Assembly: GCA_945876745.1 (NCBI GenBank)
Contig: CAMCPL010000006.1
Span: 1 to 64,000 of the forward strand
DNA from: an uncultured Clostridia bacterium
GTDB lineage: Bacteria > Bacillota > Clostridia > Oscillospirales > Acutalibacteraceae
Length of the DNA: 64,000 nt
Direction of reading: 5' to 3'
Part shown: positions 31,747 through 41,130 of the stretch, one piece after another
Numbering within the stretch: the stretch's first letter is position 1
Layout of the letters: each line of letters begins with the position of its first letter
Notes under the pieces: model-generated
Told to the model about the DNA's origin: nothing
The model's input: the letters and a program-made list of their open reading frames with translations, nothing else
The model's database searches: none
Made by a program: the position numbers and the translations under genes

Positions 31747-32841
31747 CTATATATTTCTAATAATCTCTTCCATTTTGGACATTTTTTCGTCCATATCGTG
31801 AACAAGCTTCATTTGATTTCTTGCTCTGACTAAATTATGCTCGGGATATGCGGTCTTGAAATAAGTGTCGCCGTTTATGTAGTCGGTAAGAAATCTCATA
31901 CCACATTCAAGCGTCATAAGAAGTGCAGAGAAAGCAAGGTTATCCTTTTCAGCCTGATTAAACGCTTCGCCTGCTTCACTCAAAAAACCCTCGGCGTAAG
32001 CCTTGAAATAGTCAAGGCTCATTTCAACCTTTGATAAATCTGCCTCGTCCTCGCTTGCAGTAGAAGCGCCGAAGCGAATTGAGTCGCCGAAATCATAAAG
32101 TGCAAGTCCGGGCATAACTGTATCAAGGTCGATAACGCAAACACATTCCTTTGTGTCCTTATCGAACATAACGTTATTAAGCTTTGTATCGTTATGAGTA
32201 ACACGTATGGGAAGCTCGCCCGTTTCAATCATAGAAGTGAGCCTACCCATACAATCGGCATAGGATTTAACATCCTCAACCTCGGCAATACAGGTATCAA
32301 GTCTGCCGCTTAAATTCTTTTCTACGGCAGGTAAAAACTCATTTTCGTATCTCCAGAGAGTATCGTGGAAATGAGGGATAGTTTCGGTAAGAGAATCAAC
32401 ATCAAAGTCGGCAAGAAGTCTCTGGAATTTTCCGAAAGCCTGACCGCTCGACTTAAATACCTCCGGAGAATCGGCGGTATTGTAGCTTATTGAGTCACGA
32501 ACGAAGATATAAGCTCTGTAAAACGAGCCGTCGCTATGAGTATAAAATCTGTGACCATCCTTTGTTTTAATATAATGCAGAGTTTCACGGTCGGGGTCAC
32601 CGCCGTAGCCCTTGATTATTCCGCGCAGGTACGAGGTAACGGAAAAGACGTTGCGCATAAGCTCGTCAATATTCTTAAAAACATTGTCATTAACTTTTTG
32701 CATAACGTATTTTTGCTCACCGTTTTCGGTATCATAGGTTACAAGATAGGTCTTGTTGATATGACCGGAGCCAAATTCCTTAACCTCCTTGAAATTGCCC
32801 TTGAAATCAAACTGATTTACGATTGAAATAATGTCATTCAT
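31747..32841 (-). CDS. nahK: N-acetylhexosamine 1-kinase-like phosphotransferase
   Basis: A 364-residue kinase of the choline/aminoglycoside-kinase fold. It aligns by eye over its length with Bifidobacterium NahK: GSGHINKTYLV at the nucleotide loop, LTETIPHFHDT, catalytic RVTHNDTKLNN, metal site VIDLDTVMPG and YDFGDSIRFGAST. NahK phosphorylates GlcNAc or GalNAc at C1 in the lacto-N-biose/galacto-N-biose pathway. No lacto-N-biose phosphorylase is in the window; a GH2 beta-galactosidase lies 20 kb away. It is 12 nt downstream-adjacent to rlmD, possibly in one transcript. Confidence 0.85.
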   Translation of the reverse strand: MNDIISIVNQFDFKGNFKEVKEFGSGHINKTYLVTYDTENGEQKYVMQKVNDNVFKNIDELMRNVFSVTSYLRGIIKGYGGDPDRETLHYIKTKDGHRFYTHSDGSFYRAYIFVRDSISYNTADSPEVFKSSGQAFGKFQRLLADFDVDSLTETIPHFHDTLWRYENEFLPAVEKNLSGRLDTCIAEVEDVKSYADCMGRLTSMIETGELPIRVTHNDTKLNNVMFDKDTKECVCVIDLDTVMPGLALYDFGDSIRFGASTASEDEADLSKVEMSLDYFKAYAEGFLSEAGEAFNQAEKDNLAFSALLMTLECGMRFLTDYINGDTYFKTAYPEHNLVRARNQMKLVHDMDEKMSKMEEIIRNI

Positions 32842-32939
32842 TGATTATATCCTCCATTACTGTTTCTTTTTTCCACGTTGAAAAAGGTATTGAGTTTATC
32901 AACGCATCTTCTTCTGTCCCTCATAAGCTAAATATTCAC

Positions 32940-34586
32940 TTAAATTTGTCTGATTAATTTTTTATCCGTTCTTGCAGCCCATGCGATATTATATGAATGG
33001 TCGCCGACTCTTTCGAGGTCTTGAAGCGCCTTTGTAAATATTACGCCGGACGAGGTGTGACATTTCTTTTCACGAAGTCTTTCAACATGATTATCCTGCG
33101 CCTGCAAAGTGAGATAGTCGATAGTGTCTTCGATATAATGAAGCTGATGCTCCTCGTCGTCATTGAGCTTCATATTCAAAAATGCGCCTATTGACCTGTC
33201 AAGAAGCTCCAAATCAAGCTCGTAAATTTCCTTAAATTCATTCATACCTTTGTCGGTAAAGCTGATATCGTTCTCTTTGGCAATTTCAATTCTACCCATA
33301 ATATTTTCGGCGTGGTCGCCTATTCTTTCAAGGTCGGTTATAACGTGGAACAAGCGGCCTATGTATTCGGAAACATCACCTGTAAGCTCACGCGAGGTTA
33401 CCGTTACCATAAAATCGGAAATGCTGTGATTAAGCCAGTTTATAAGCTCCTCGTTGTCGGCAAGCTCACGCTTTTTGCTATCGTCCATAACGAGGAAGCT
33501 CTCGCACGCCATACAGAAATTATTTCTTGCAAGACACGCCATACGCTCAACCTCGCTTCGGATTTGAAGCTGGGTCGCAACAGGGTTGTCCATAATCTTT
33601 GTATCAATAAATTCAAAACGAAGTCTTGTTTCATGCTCCTTATTTTTTATTATCTTTTCGCTGAGCTTAACAACAACATTAACAAACGGAAGCATAACAA
33701 GTGCAGTTACTACCTTAAAGATAATATGAGCAATAGCAACCTTTACGGAGCCGTTGACATCAAGCGAGCTAATCCACTCCATATACTGCGGAAATATAAG
33801 TGCAATCGGGGTGAATATAAGCATACCGACAAAGTCGAATATGAAATAAATTACAGCCGCACGCTTGGCATTTGTCTTCGCACCGATAGCGGAGAGGAAA
33901 AGCGGCATTGCAGAACCGACATTAATACCGATAATGAGGTAAATCGCAAAATTCATCGGCATAAGCTCGGCGCTCGTTGCGGCAAGAGCCTGTAAAACAC
34001 CGATAGACGCGCTTGAGCTTTGAAGTACGGAGCACATAACAAAGCCGATAAGAAGTCCCAAAATAGGATTATCCGCCTTTTGAATAAAGGAAAGGAAGGC
34101 TTCGGACTCTTTGAGCACACCCATTGCATCGGGTCCACTCATATATTTAAGACCGAAGAACAAAATACCGAAGCCGAGAATAATCTGACCGATATATTTT
34201 TGAGTCTGTTTTTTGCAAAACAGCGCCATTACCATACCCACGAAAATGCAGATATACGGCAGAGATTTCATTTGAAGCGAAATCAAAATTGCCGTTACGG
34301 TCGTACCGATATTAGCACCGATAATAACGCCGGTTGCCTGAGCCAAATCCATAATTCCTGCGTTCAAAAAGCCCATAAGCATAACGGTTGTTGCACTTGA
34401 AGACTGAATTACCGCCGTAACAAGAACGCCGAGTAAAAAGCCCTTAAAGCGATTTCTTGTCAGCTTTTCAAGGACTTCCTTCATCTTTTTGCCGGCAACC
34501 TGATTCAAGCCCTCGGACATATATTTCATTCCGAAAAGGAACAAGCCGAGGCCTCCGAGTAAACACATAATATTTAGGAAGCTCAT
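32940..34586 (-). CDS. Na/Pi cotransporter with PhoU-like domain
   Basis: A 548-residue NptA/YjbB-type phosphate transporter. Two inverted PNaS repeats carry the QSSS motifs in TAVIQSSSATTVML and MCSVLQSSSASIGVL, with about nine membrane helices in residues 1-320. The C-terminal 200 residues form a PhoU-like helical domain that likely senses phosphate status. ATG 34584-34586 has GAGAGGTG; an upstream open frame would run through the tRNA gene and is rejected. The start codon is only 23 nt after the tRNA-Arg 3' end, so tRNA and transporter are probably co-transcribed. Confidence 0.92.
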   Translation of the reverse strand: MSFLNIMCLLGGLGLFLFGMKYMSEGLNQVAGKKMKEVLEKLTRNRFKGFLLGVLVTAVIQSSSATTVMLMGFLNAGIMDLAQATGVIIGANIGTTVTAILISLQMKSLPYICIFVGMVMALFCKKQTQKYIGQIILGFGILFFGLKYMSGPDAMGVLKESEAFLSFIQKADNPILGLLIGFVMCSVLQSSSASIGVLQALAATSAELMPMNFAIYLIIGINVGSAMPLFLSAIGAKTNAKRAAVIYFIFDFVGMLIFTPIALIFPQYMEWISSLDVNGSVKVAIAHIIFKVVTALVMLPFVNVVVKLSEKIIKNKEHETRLRFEFIDTKIMDNPVATQLQIRSEVERMACLARNNFCMACESFLVMDDSKKRELADNEELINWLNHSISDFMVTVTSRELTGDVSEYIGRLFHVITDLERIGDHAENIMGRIEIAKENDISFTDKGMNEFKEIYELDLELLDRSIGAFLNMKLNDDEEHQLHYIEDTIDYLTLQAQDNHVERLREKKCHTSSGVIFTKALQDLERVGDHSYNIAWAARTDKKLIRQI

Positions 34587-34609
34587 AAAACACCTCTCTT
34601 GCTTTTTAA

Positions 34610-34686
34610 TGGCCTGCCCGGTGAGAATTGAACTCACAGTCTCCCGAGTCGGAGTCGAGTGCATTATCCGATTATGCTACGGGCAG
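34610..34686 (-). tRNA. tRNA-Arg (anticodon CCG)
   Basis: Read on the minus strand: acceptor CTGCCCG/CGGGCAG, a D arm with GCAT/ATGC, anticodon arm CTCGA-CTCCGAC-TCGGG, T arm GTGAG-TTCAATT-CTCAC, discriminator G and encoded CCA. The seven-base anticodon loop gives CCG, which reads CGG (Arg). All four stems pair, with one G-U in the anticodon stem. Confidence 0.95.
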
Positions 34687-34699
34687 ATGTAACATACTT

Positions 34700-34728
34700 A
34701 TATTATAATAAACAGCACCGTTTGTCAA
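34700..34728 (-). promoter_or_regulatory. Predicted promoter of tRNA-Arg and nptA
   Basis: Minus-strand TTGACA (34723-34728) with TAATAT (34700-34705) at 17 bp, or TATAAT (34702-34707) at 15 bp. The predicted start is a few bases before the tRNA 5' end. Confidence 0.65.
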
Positions 34729-34761
34729 ACATATATAATACACAAGTAAAAAATGTGTAAA

Positions 34762-35454
34762 TTATCTTATTGAAAGTGTTACGGCAAAAACCTCACAGGC
34801 GCCGTAGCAGTCGAGAACGGCGGCACACTCATTGAGTGTTGAGCCTGTCGTTTTTACATCATCAACGACGAGATATGTTTTGCCCTTCGGCGAAATTCCC
34901 TCGTTAATATCAAATGCTCCGAAAATATCCGCCGCACGCTTTTTGGCACTCTTTCCACGTTGAGGGCCACGCTCAAATTCCTTATAAAAGGTATGCTCAA
35001 GCTCAACATTCAAAAGCTCGGAAAGCCTTTTGGCAAGGAGCTCGGACTGATTATACCCTCGTGCGTTGGCGCGCTTTTTAGTCATCGGTACATAAGTTAC
35101 AGCATCGAAATTTATATTGCGAAAATCCTCTTTTACGCACACCGCCATTTCCCTTGCCATTTCATCGACAAGCTCGCTGTAATGCTGAAATTTCAGCCTA
35201 TGTACGGCGGTTATAACATTACCGTCAAAATAAAAGGGCGCAGTAATTTTCTTATATTGAGGCGTTTTTGAAGAATATTTGCAGGAGCATTTTGATTTTT
35301 CTTTGCCGCATTTATCACATTTTTCACCGACAATACGAGGGGCGCATTTACATTTTTCGCACAGTCTACTGTCAAGCTCCACAACCTTGCCGCATAGCGC
35401 ACATCTTCTCGGAAAGAAGCAGTACAAAATTTTATTTTTAAGGCTACTGCTCAT
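34762..35454 (-). CDS. comFC: ComF-family phosphoribosyltransferase-like protein
   Basis: A 230-residue ComFC protein. An N-terminal zinc ribbon (CALCGKVV, CEKCKC, CDKCGKEKSKC) is followed by a phosphoribosyltransferase domain with the PRPP loop YLVVDDVKTTGSTLNEC. The family acts in DNA uptake together with ComFA and ComEC and may assist recombination. It overlaps comEA by 4 bp and ends the TepA-to-ComFC operon. Confidence 0.92.
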   Translation of the reverse strand: MSSSLKNKILYCFFPRRCALCGKVVELDSRLCEKCKCAPRIVGEKCDKCGKEKSKCSCKYSSKTPQYKKITAPFYFDGNVITAVHRLKFQHYSELVDEMAREMAVCVKEDFRNINFDAVTYVPMTKKRANARGYNQSELLAKRLSELLNVELEHTFYKEFERGPQRGKSAKKRAADIFGAFDINEGISPKGKTYLVVDDVKTTGSTLNECAAVLDCYGACEVFAVTLSIR

Positions 35455-35810
35455 ACTGTAAAATATGCGGCAACCTGCAAATACAGGCTTTCGCCGAAGC
35501 CGTCAATTTCCATAAGCTGTTCAACCGAGGTATACGAGCCGATTTTGTCGCGGTATGCAATAATTGCTCTTGCTCTGCCTTCACCTATACCGTTAACGCT
35601 CATTAATTCCTCCACGGTGGCGGTATTCAAATCAAGAGGATATTCAATATCTAAGGTTGAGTGCTCATCGCTTTTCAACGTTTGCTGTGAAGCGTCCTTT
35701 TCTTTATTCTCGTATACATTCGGCGAGGAATACGAAACGAACAATATAATCCCCGCAAGAACTACGAGGGCAACGCTCGTCATAATTCCTATTTGCTTTT
35801 TCTCGTCCAT
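35451..35810 (-). CDS. comEA: ComEA-type helix-hairpin-helix DNA-binding protein
   Basis: A 119-residue protein with one N-terminal membrane anchor (VALVVLAGIILFVSYS) and a C-terminal double helix-hairpin-helix: LNTATVEELMSVNGIGEGRA and TSVEQLMEIDGFGESL. ComEA binds incoming DNA at the membrane. It lacks the SLBB region of Bacillus ComEA, the short form seen in many Clostridia. Its start overlaps the ygiQ stop. Confidence 0.92.
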   Translation of the reverse strand: MDEKKQIGIMTSVALVVLAGIILFVSYSSPNVYENKEKDASQQTLKSDEHSTLDIEYPLDLNTATVEELMSVNGIGEGRARAIIAYRDKIGSYTSVEQLMEIDGFGESLYLQVAAYFTV

Positions 35811-37708
35811 TATCTCTTCTTTTTGTTGTTTTGGTTTTTTCCTTTACTTTTATTTTTGTTAAAATCCGAATGAGCCTTATTGCCGTATTGTCTGCTTGTA
35901 TTCTTTGAACGGCTTTTATCCGACGGACGTACAAGACAATTTTCGCCAAAGCCGATAAGGTCGTAGCGGTGAACTATTTTCAGCGCCTGCTCAACAAGGC
36001 GGGCGTTTTTCGGATTATAATACTGCAAGAGTGCCCTTTGCAAAGCCTTATCCTGCGGTGTTTTTGCACAATAAACCTCCTGCATTGTATAAGGGTCAAG
36101 ACCTGTATAAAACATTGTCGTTGAGATTGTACCCGGCGTCGGATAAAAATCCTGTACCTGTTCGGGACGTATACGGTGCTTTTTCAAAAACAGTGCAAGC
36201 TCGACTGCATCCTCAAGCGTTGAGCCCGGGTGACTTGACATAAGATACGGTACCAAATACTGCTCCTTATTCACTTCGCCGGTATATTTGAAATATCTTT
36301 TTGAAAAGTCAACATATGCTTCGATGTGAGGCTTTCCCATTTTATCAAGAACCGCCGCGGAGCAATGCTCGGGTGCAACCTTGAGCTGACCCGAAACGTG
36401 ATGCTCAACAAGCTCTTTGAAAAATGCGTCGTTTTTATCCTGCAAAAGATAATCATATCTTATGCCCGAACGAATGAAAACCTTTTTAATCTTGGGCAGA
36501 GAACGAACCTCACGCAAAATATCAAGATACTCGCTATGGGTTGAAACAAGGTTTTTGCAAGGCGTAGGAGCAAGACATTTTTTGCCCTTACAAAGTCCGT
36601 GCTCAATTTGCATATCGCACGACGGTCTGCGAAAATTCGCAGTAGGTCCGCCTATGTCGTGGATATATCCCTTAAAATTCGGAAGAGTTGTAAGCAGCTT
36701 TGCCTCTTTAATTATACTTTCCTTGCTTCTCGTTGTAACATATCTTCCCTGATGAAAGGCAATTGAACAGAAATTACAACCTCCGAAGCAGCCTCGGTTA
36801 TGAGTTATTGAAAACTCAACCTCCTGAATTCCGGGTACACCGCCGAGTGCCTCGTACATAGGGTGATACGTTCTCATATACGGCAAGGAATAAACCCAAT
36901 CAAGCTCTTCGGTCGTAAGCGGAGGCATAGGCTTATTTTGGACAAGCATTTTTTTGCCGTGCTTTTGCTTAATCACTCTGCCTCGAATATGGTCCTGTTC
37001 ATCTTGCTGAATACGTGAAGCCTTTGCATACTCCTTTTTTGATGAACAAACATTTTCAAAGCTCGGACATTCCACACCGACATAGGGCGTATCCATTGTG
37101 TCAACTGCATAAACTGTGCCCAAAACATCGTGTATTTCATCAATACTCTCGCCGTTATTAAGTCTGTCGGCTATCTCGATACATTGCTTTTCACCCATAC
37201 CGTATATGAGCAAATCAGCCTTACTGTCAAGCAGTATCGACTCATGAACGCAGTCGTCCCAGTAATCATAATGTGCAAAACGGCGAAGCGAAGCCTCCAA
37301 ACCGCCGATTATAACAGGAACATCGGGATAAATGGATTTCACTATATTTGAATATACCTTAACTGCACGGTCGGGACGTTTTCCCGCAACGCCTCCGGGC
37401 GTGTATGCGTCGTTTGAACGAGGCTTTTTCGCCGAGGTATAGTGAGCAACCATTGAGTCGATATTGCCGGAAGAAATAAGGTATGCAAGTCTCGGCTTTC
37501 CGAACTGAACAAAATCAGCCGTACCGTGCCAATCAGGCTGACACAGTACAGCTACCTTATATCCCCTTGCTTCAAGAACACGGGTAATTATACTTGCCCC
37601 AAAGGAGGGATGGTCTACATAAGCGTCGCCCGAAATGTAGACAAAATCGGGCTGTTGCCACCCTCTTTGAAGCATATCCTTTTTGTTAACAGGTAAAAAA
37701 TCAGTCAT
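35810..37708 (-). CDS. YgiQ-family radical SAM protein
   Basis: A 632-residue UPF0313-type enzyme. A long N-terminal B12-binding-like region (ISGDAYVDHPSFGA) precedes the radical SAM cluster motif RGCFGGCNFC (Cx3Cx2C), followed by IRSGIRYDYLL and YLMSSHPGSTLEDAVE. The C-terminal 40 residues are a basic, low-complexity tail. Function in the cell is unknown. It overlaps ftsK upstream by 8 bp and comEA downstream by 1 bp, firmly inside the operon. Confidence 0.9.
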   Translation of the reverse strand: MTDFLPVNKKDMLQRGWQQPDFVYISGDAYVDHPSFGASIITRVLEARGYKVAVLCQPDWHGTADFVQFGKPRLAYLISSGNIDSMVAHYTSAKKPRSNDAYTPGGVAGKRPDRAVKVYSNIVKSIYPDVPVIIGGLEASLRRFAHYDYWDDCVHESILLDSKADLLIYGMGEKQCIEIADRLNNGESIDEIHDVLGTVYAVDTMDTPYVGVECPSFENVCSSKKEYAKASRIQQDEQDHIRGRVIKQKHGKKMLVQNKPMPPLTTEELDWVYSLPYMRTYHPMYEALGGVPGIQEVEFSITHNRGCFGGCNFCSIAFHQGRYVTTRSKESIIKEAKLLTTLPNFKGYIHDIGGPTANFRRPSCDMQIEHGLCKGKKCLAPTPCKNLVSTHSEYLDILREVRSLPKIKKVFIRSGIRYDYLLQDKNDAFFKELVEHHVSGQLKVAPEHCSAAVLDKMGKPHIEAYVDFSKRYFKYTGEVNKEQYLVPYLMSSHPGSTLEDAVELALFLKKHRIRPEQVQDFYPTPGTISTTMFYTGLDPYTMQEVYCAKTPQDKALQRALLQYYNPKNARLVEQALKIVHRYDLIGFGENCLVRPSDKSRSKNTSRQYGNKAHSDFNKNKSKGKNQNNKKKR

Positions 37709-40244
37709 AAAAATCTTCGTTATTATCTTGGTTGTCGATTACCTCGGCGTCGGTGCCAAAGCTAATTTGCTCCATATTGTCCGAAGTATATTCGTCAACT
37801 CCGCCCTGCGCCTGCATTTGAATCCATTGTTGCTTGTTAATCAAAATCTTTCTTGGCTTTGCACCCTCGGCAGGACCGATAATATGCTTTTCCTCCATTT
37901 GATCCATAATCTTTGAGCCGCGTGAATATCCTACGCCTAACTTACGCTGTAAAAACGAAGTGGAGGCTTTGCCGTTTTCGAGCACAACATCAACTGCTTC
38001 GGCAAAAAGCGGATCAAGATTTTCACCCGACTCTCCGTCGTCGGTGAATTTAGACGATGTTTTATCCTGTACAGCCTTGCTTTCAATTTCCTTTTGAATT
38101 TCCTCGCTGTAATCGCTTTCACCCTGATTTTTGATGAAATCGCAAAGCTGTTCAACCTCGTCGTCGCTGATATAGCAGCCCTGAACACGAAGCGGCTTGT
38201 TTGCGCCGATAGGTGAATAAAGCATATCACCCATACCCAAAAGCTTTTCGGCACCGCCTGAATCAAGAATTGTACGGGAATCAATAGCGGAAGATACGGT
38301 AAGCGCAATACGTGAAGAAATATTTGCCTTAATAAGACCTGTAATAACGTCGACGGACGGTCTTTGGGTTGCAATTACAAGGTGCATACCTGCCGCACGC
38401 GCCATCTGTGCAAGACGACAAATGCTGTCTTCAACCTCTTTAGGCGCCGCCATCATCAAATCGGCAAGCTCGTCGATACAAATAACGATTTTCGGCATAG
38501 GCTCCATACCGTCGTGCTTTGAAACATAACGGTTATAGCCCTCGATATCACGAACGCCGGTATCACTGAACTTTTGATATCTATTTAGCATTTCGGAAAC
38601 AGCCCAACCGAGCGCACCGGAAGCCTTGCGAGGGTCGGTAACAACGGGAACAAGCAGGTGCGGAATATTCTCATACTTTGAAAACTCAACCTTTTTCGGG
38701 TCAATCATAAGGAATTTAACCTCGCTTGGAGTAGCCCTATAAAGAATCGAAACAATAATCGAGTTCATACAAACGGATTTACCGGAGCCTGTTGTACCTG
38801 CAATAAGAAGGTGCGGCATTTTTGCAATATCGCAAAACACAGTCTTACCGGCAATATCCTTGCCAAGACCTGCGGAAAGAAGCGACTTTTGATTTTTGAA
38901 GTCAATACTGTCAATAACCTCGCGCATTGAAACAGAATTTTTCACCGTGTTGGGAATTTCAATTCCGACTGCCGCTTTACCCGGAATCGGCGCTTCGATA
39001 CGAACATTAACAGCGGCAAGATTAAGCGCAATATCGTCTGCAAGGTTTGTTATCTTACTAATACGAACGCCCGAAGCCGGCTTTAATTCATATCTCGTTA
39101 CTGTCGGACCTCGTGAAATATCGGTAATTTCGGCGTGAACGCCGAACGAAGCAAGAGTTTCAACCAAAAGCTCGGCATTGCTTTTGAGCTCGGTGGAAAC
39201 GTCCTTTGCCGACTTATGCTTTACCTCTTTAAGCAGATTAACGTCGGGCAGCTTATATTCCTTAACGGAGCTGTTCATTTCCTCCTCGCTGACCGTAAAC
39301 TGCTCCGGCTCCTTTTTTTGAGACGTTTTTTCCTCGCTCGCTTCCTTGACAATTTCGTCAAGCGATTTTGAATCCTCGCGAGCCTTTCTGTTGCGGCTCA
39401 CGGTTTGATTAATCTCGTTAATGAGCTTGGAATAATCGTCGGTTTGTTCATCCTCCTGCTCGTTTTTAGGTTGATTTTTTGCTTTTTTTGTTTTCTTTTC
39501 GGGCTTTTTAGCTTCGGCATCTATCGGCGGCTCGTCGTCAAGATAAACGTCAATATTGCTTTTACGTCTTTCACGGCGTTCCTCAATATAAGGTGTTGCC
39601 TTTTCAACCGCCTTTTTAACCGGCTTTGCAGTTGTCTTGAAAAACTGATTAACCGTCAGTTTTGATGTGAGCATAATCACAACAAGGATTAAAAGCAGAT
39701 CAACGATAATTGCCGGAGCCTTACCCATTGTGAGCAAAAGCCAACCGACTGCCGCACCGAAAAGACCCGCATTAAATTTCTGCGGTGCAGATAAAAATTC
39801 GTTTTTGACCGATTCAACAAAGTCGGTACTGTTATCATTTTGCACAACGAAAACGAACGCAGAAACAAGCAAAATAAATATGATTATACAAAAAGGCTCT
39901 GCGCCGATTTTCTTTTCGCCCTTTTTTGTTTGAAAAAGGATAGAATAAACAAGGCACAAAATCGGGAGCAATATGCTTGCAATCCAGCCGAAAAGTCCGA
40001 TATAGAAATTATGTACTTTATTCCACACTCCGTCGCCGCTGATTACCGCAATAAAGAAAAACAAAACGGAAAAAGCGAAGATTACAACGCTGAGTATTCT
40101 AAATTTGTTTTCAAGCGCCTGTTCGTCAAGCATTTGTTGCTGCATTTCGAGCTGTTCAAGCTCCGCCTTTGTATGACGAACGGGCTTATTAACCTTTTTC
40201 GGTTTTTGATTAGTCGGTTTTTGATTAGTCTGTTTTTTTGCCAT
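37701..40244 (-). CDS. ftsK: DNA translocase FtsK/SpoIIIE
   Basis: An 847-residue septal DNA pump. Four membrane helices lie in residues 50-195, then a charged linker, the alpha/beta motor domain with Walker A GTTGSGKSVCMN and Walker B VICIDELADLM, and the C-terminal gamma winged-helix domain (SFLQRKLGVGYSRGSKIMDQ) that reads KOPS/SRS. It moves chromosomal DNA through the division or sporulation septum. The TepA-YlzJ-SpoIIIE order is shared with Bacillus; here a UppP-like gene is inserted between. Confidence 0.97.
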   Translation of the reverse strand: MAKKQTNQKPTNQKPKKVNKPVRHTKAELEQLEMQQQMLDEQALENKFRILSVVIFAFSVLFFFIAVISGDGVWNKVHNFYIGLFGWIASILLPILCLVYSILFQTKKGEKKIGAEPFCIIIFILLVSAFVFVVQNDNSTDFVESVKNEFLSAPQKFNAGLFGAAVGWLLLTMGKAPAIIVDLLLILVVIMLTSKLTVNQFFKTTAKPVKKAVEKATPYIEERRERRKSNIDVYLDDEPPIDAEAKKPEKKTKKAKNQPKNEQEDEQTDDYSKLINEINQTVSRNRKAREDSKSLDEIVKEASEEKTSQKKEPEQFTVSEEEMNSSVKEYKLPDVNLLKEVKHKSAKDVSTELKSNAELLVETLASFGVHAEITDISRGPTVTRYELKPASGVRISKITNLADDIALNLAAVNVRIEAPIPGKAAVGIEIPNTVKNSVSMREVIDSIDFKNQKSLLSAGLGKDIAGKTVFCDIAKMPHLLIAGTTGSGKSVCMNSIIVSILYRATPSEVKFLMIDPKKVEFSKYENIPHLLVPVVTDPRKASGALGWAVSEMLNRYQKFSDTGVRDIEGYNRYVSKHDGMEPMPKIVICIDELADLMMAAPKEVEDSICRLAQMARAAGMHLVIATQRPSVDVITGLIKANISSRIALTVSSAIDSRTILDSGGAEKLLGMGDMLYSPIGANKPLRVQGCYISDDEVEQLCDFIKNQGESDYSEEIQKEIESKAVQDKTSSKFTDDGESGENLDPLFAEAVDVVLENGKASTSFLQRKLGVGYSRGSKIMDQMEEKHIIGPAEGAKPRKILINKQQWIQMQAQGGVDEYTSDNMEQISFGTDAEVIDNQDNNEDFYD

Positions 40245-40269
40245 AAATACCTACTTTACTAACTTAATT

Positions 40270-41130
40270 CTACCTTAATATTAACTGAAAAATTCCGATA
40301 ACCGCCGCAATCACGCCGAACGATATATCATAAATACCGAAATATTTAAGTTGCTTTTTTATCGTTAAAATTCTAAACACCTTAACTGCAAGGAAAGATA
40401 ATGCAGCCGATACAACAAGTCCGACAACAGCGCTTATAATATCCGCCTTAACCTCGTTAGTCACCACCTCAACAATACCCGTTACGAGAAAAACAGGAAA
40501 TGACAAAACGAATGTAAAATTCAGCGCCTGCTTCGTTCTTACGCCGAACAAAAGCAAAATGCAAAGCGAAACGCCGATTATTGAAAGTCCCGACACCGTT
40601 GCGCTGAAAATGCAAAGCACACCCGATGCTATTGCAGGAACGACCCATATCGCACGGTCATTCTTTTCCCGGGTAATATTAATATTCGCCGCAATAAGCA
40701 GACCGCCTAAAAGTGCCGCAAAAATACCGTCGTCAAGAAGTGTTTTGTTGACTTGGGTTAAAGCCAAAACGTTATAGAGTGTTCCCTTTTCGCCACAGGG
40801 TATCAACCAAAAAAGCAACGGCAAAAACGAAATAATCACGAAATACAAAAACGCTCTTGCAGGCTTTTTTGAATTTTCACGTATTTTCTTACTTTTCAAG
40901 TCGGAAAAGCCCAAAAAGAACTCGCCTATAAGTCGTATAAAAAAACGGTACATAGCGACAAATATTCCGACAGCTATTCCTATATGTACAAATCCCGTAA
41001 GAGTGGACTGACCTGACGCAAAACAATTTGAAAAATCGTGAAACATCGAGCTATGGGCAGTTTGGCTTATCGGGAATATTGTGGCAAGAACCTGCAAAAT
41101 TGCCTGAATCAAGGCAGTTAATACTGACAT
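40270..41130 (-). CDS. Divergent UppP/BacA-like membrane protein lacking catalytic residues
   Basis: A 286-residue multi-pass membrane protein with about eight helices. The N-terminal ILQVLATIFPISQTAHSSM aligns with the first UppP motif (E. coli VVEGLTEFLPVSSTGH), but both glutamates are replaced (Gln and Thr) and only part of the Ser/His segment remains. In the second motif, PGFSRSGATI becomes FSATVSGLSI, so the conserved Arg is gone. It is unlikely to hydrolyse undecaprenyl pyrophosphate; it may have kept a lipid-binding or transport role. ATG 41128-41130 has GGAGG; the upstream open frame overlaps ylzJ and is not used. Confidence 0.75.
   Translation of the reverse strand: MSVLTALIQAILQVLATIFPISQTAHSSMFHDFSNCFASGQSTLTGFVHIGIAVGIFVAMYRFFIRLIGEFFLGFSDLKSKKIRENSKKPARAFLYFVIISFLPLLFWLIPCGEKGTLYNVLALTQVNKTLLDDGIFAALLGGLLIAANINITREKNDRAIWVVPAIASGVLCIFSATVSGLSIIGVSLCILLLFGVRTKQALNFTFVLSFPVFLVTGIVEVVTNEVKADIISAVVGLVVSAALSFLAVKVFRILTIKKQLKYFGIYDISFGVIAAVIGIFQLILR

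Noticed and set aside
34587-34664. Extended N-terminus of the Na/Pi cotransporter
   Set aside because: It would translate through the tRNA-Arg gene; the internal ATG with GAGAGGTG and the family N-terminus fits better.
35810-37708. YgiQ-type radical SAM protein as part of a RiPP system
   Set aside because: It belongs to the UPF0313 family, has no SPASM or peptide-recognition domain and sits within a DNA-handling operon.
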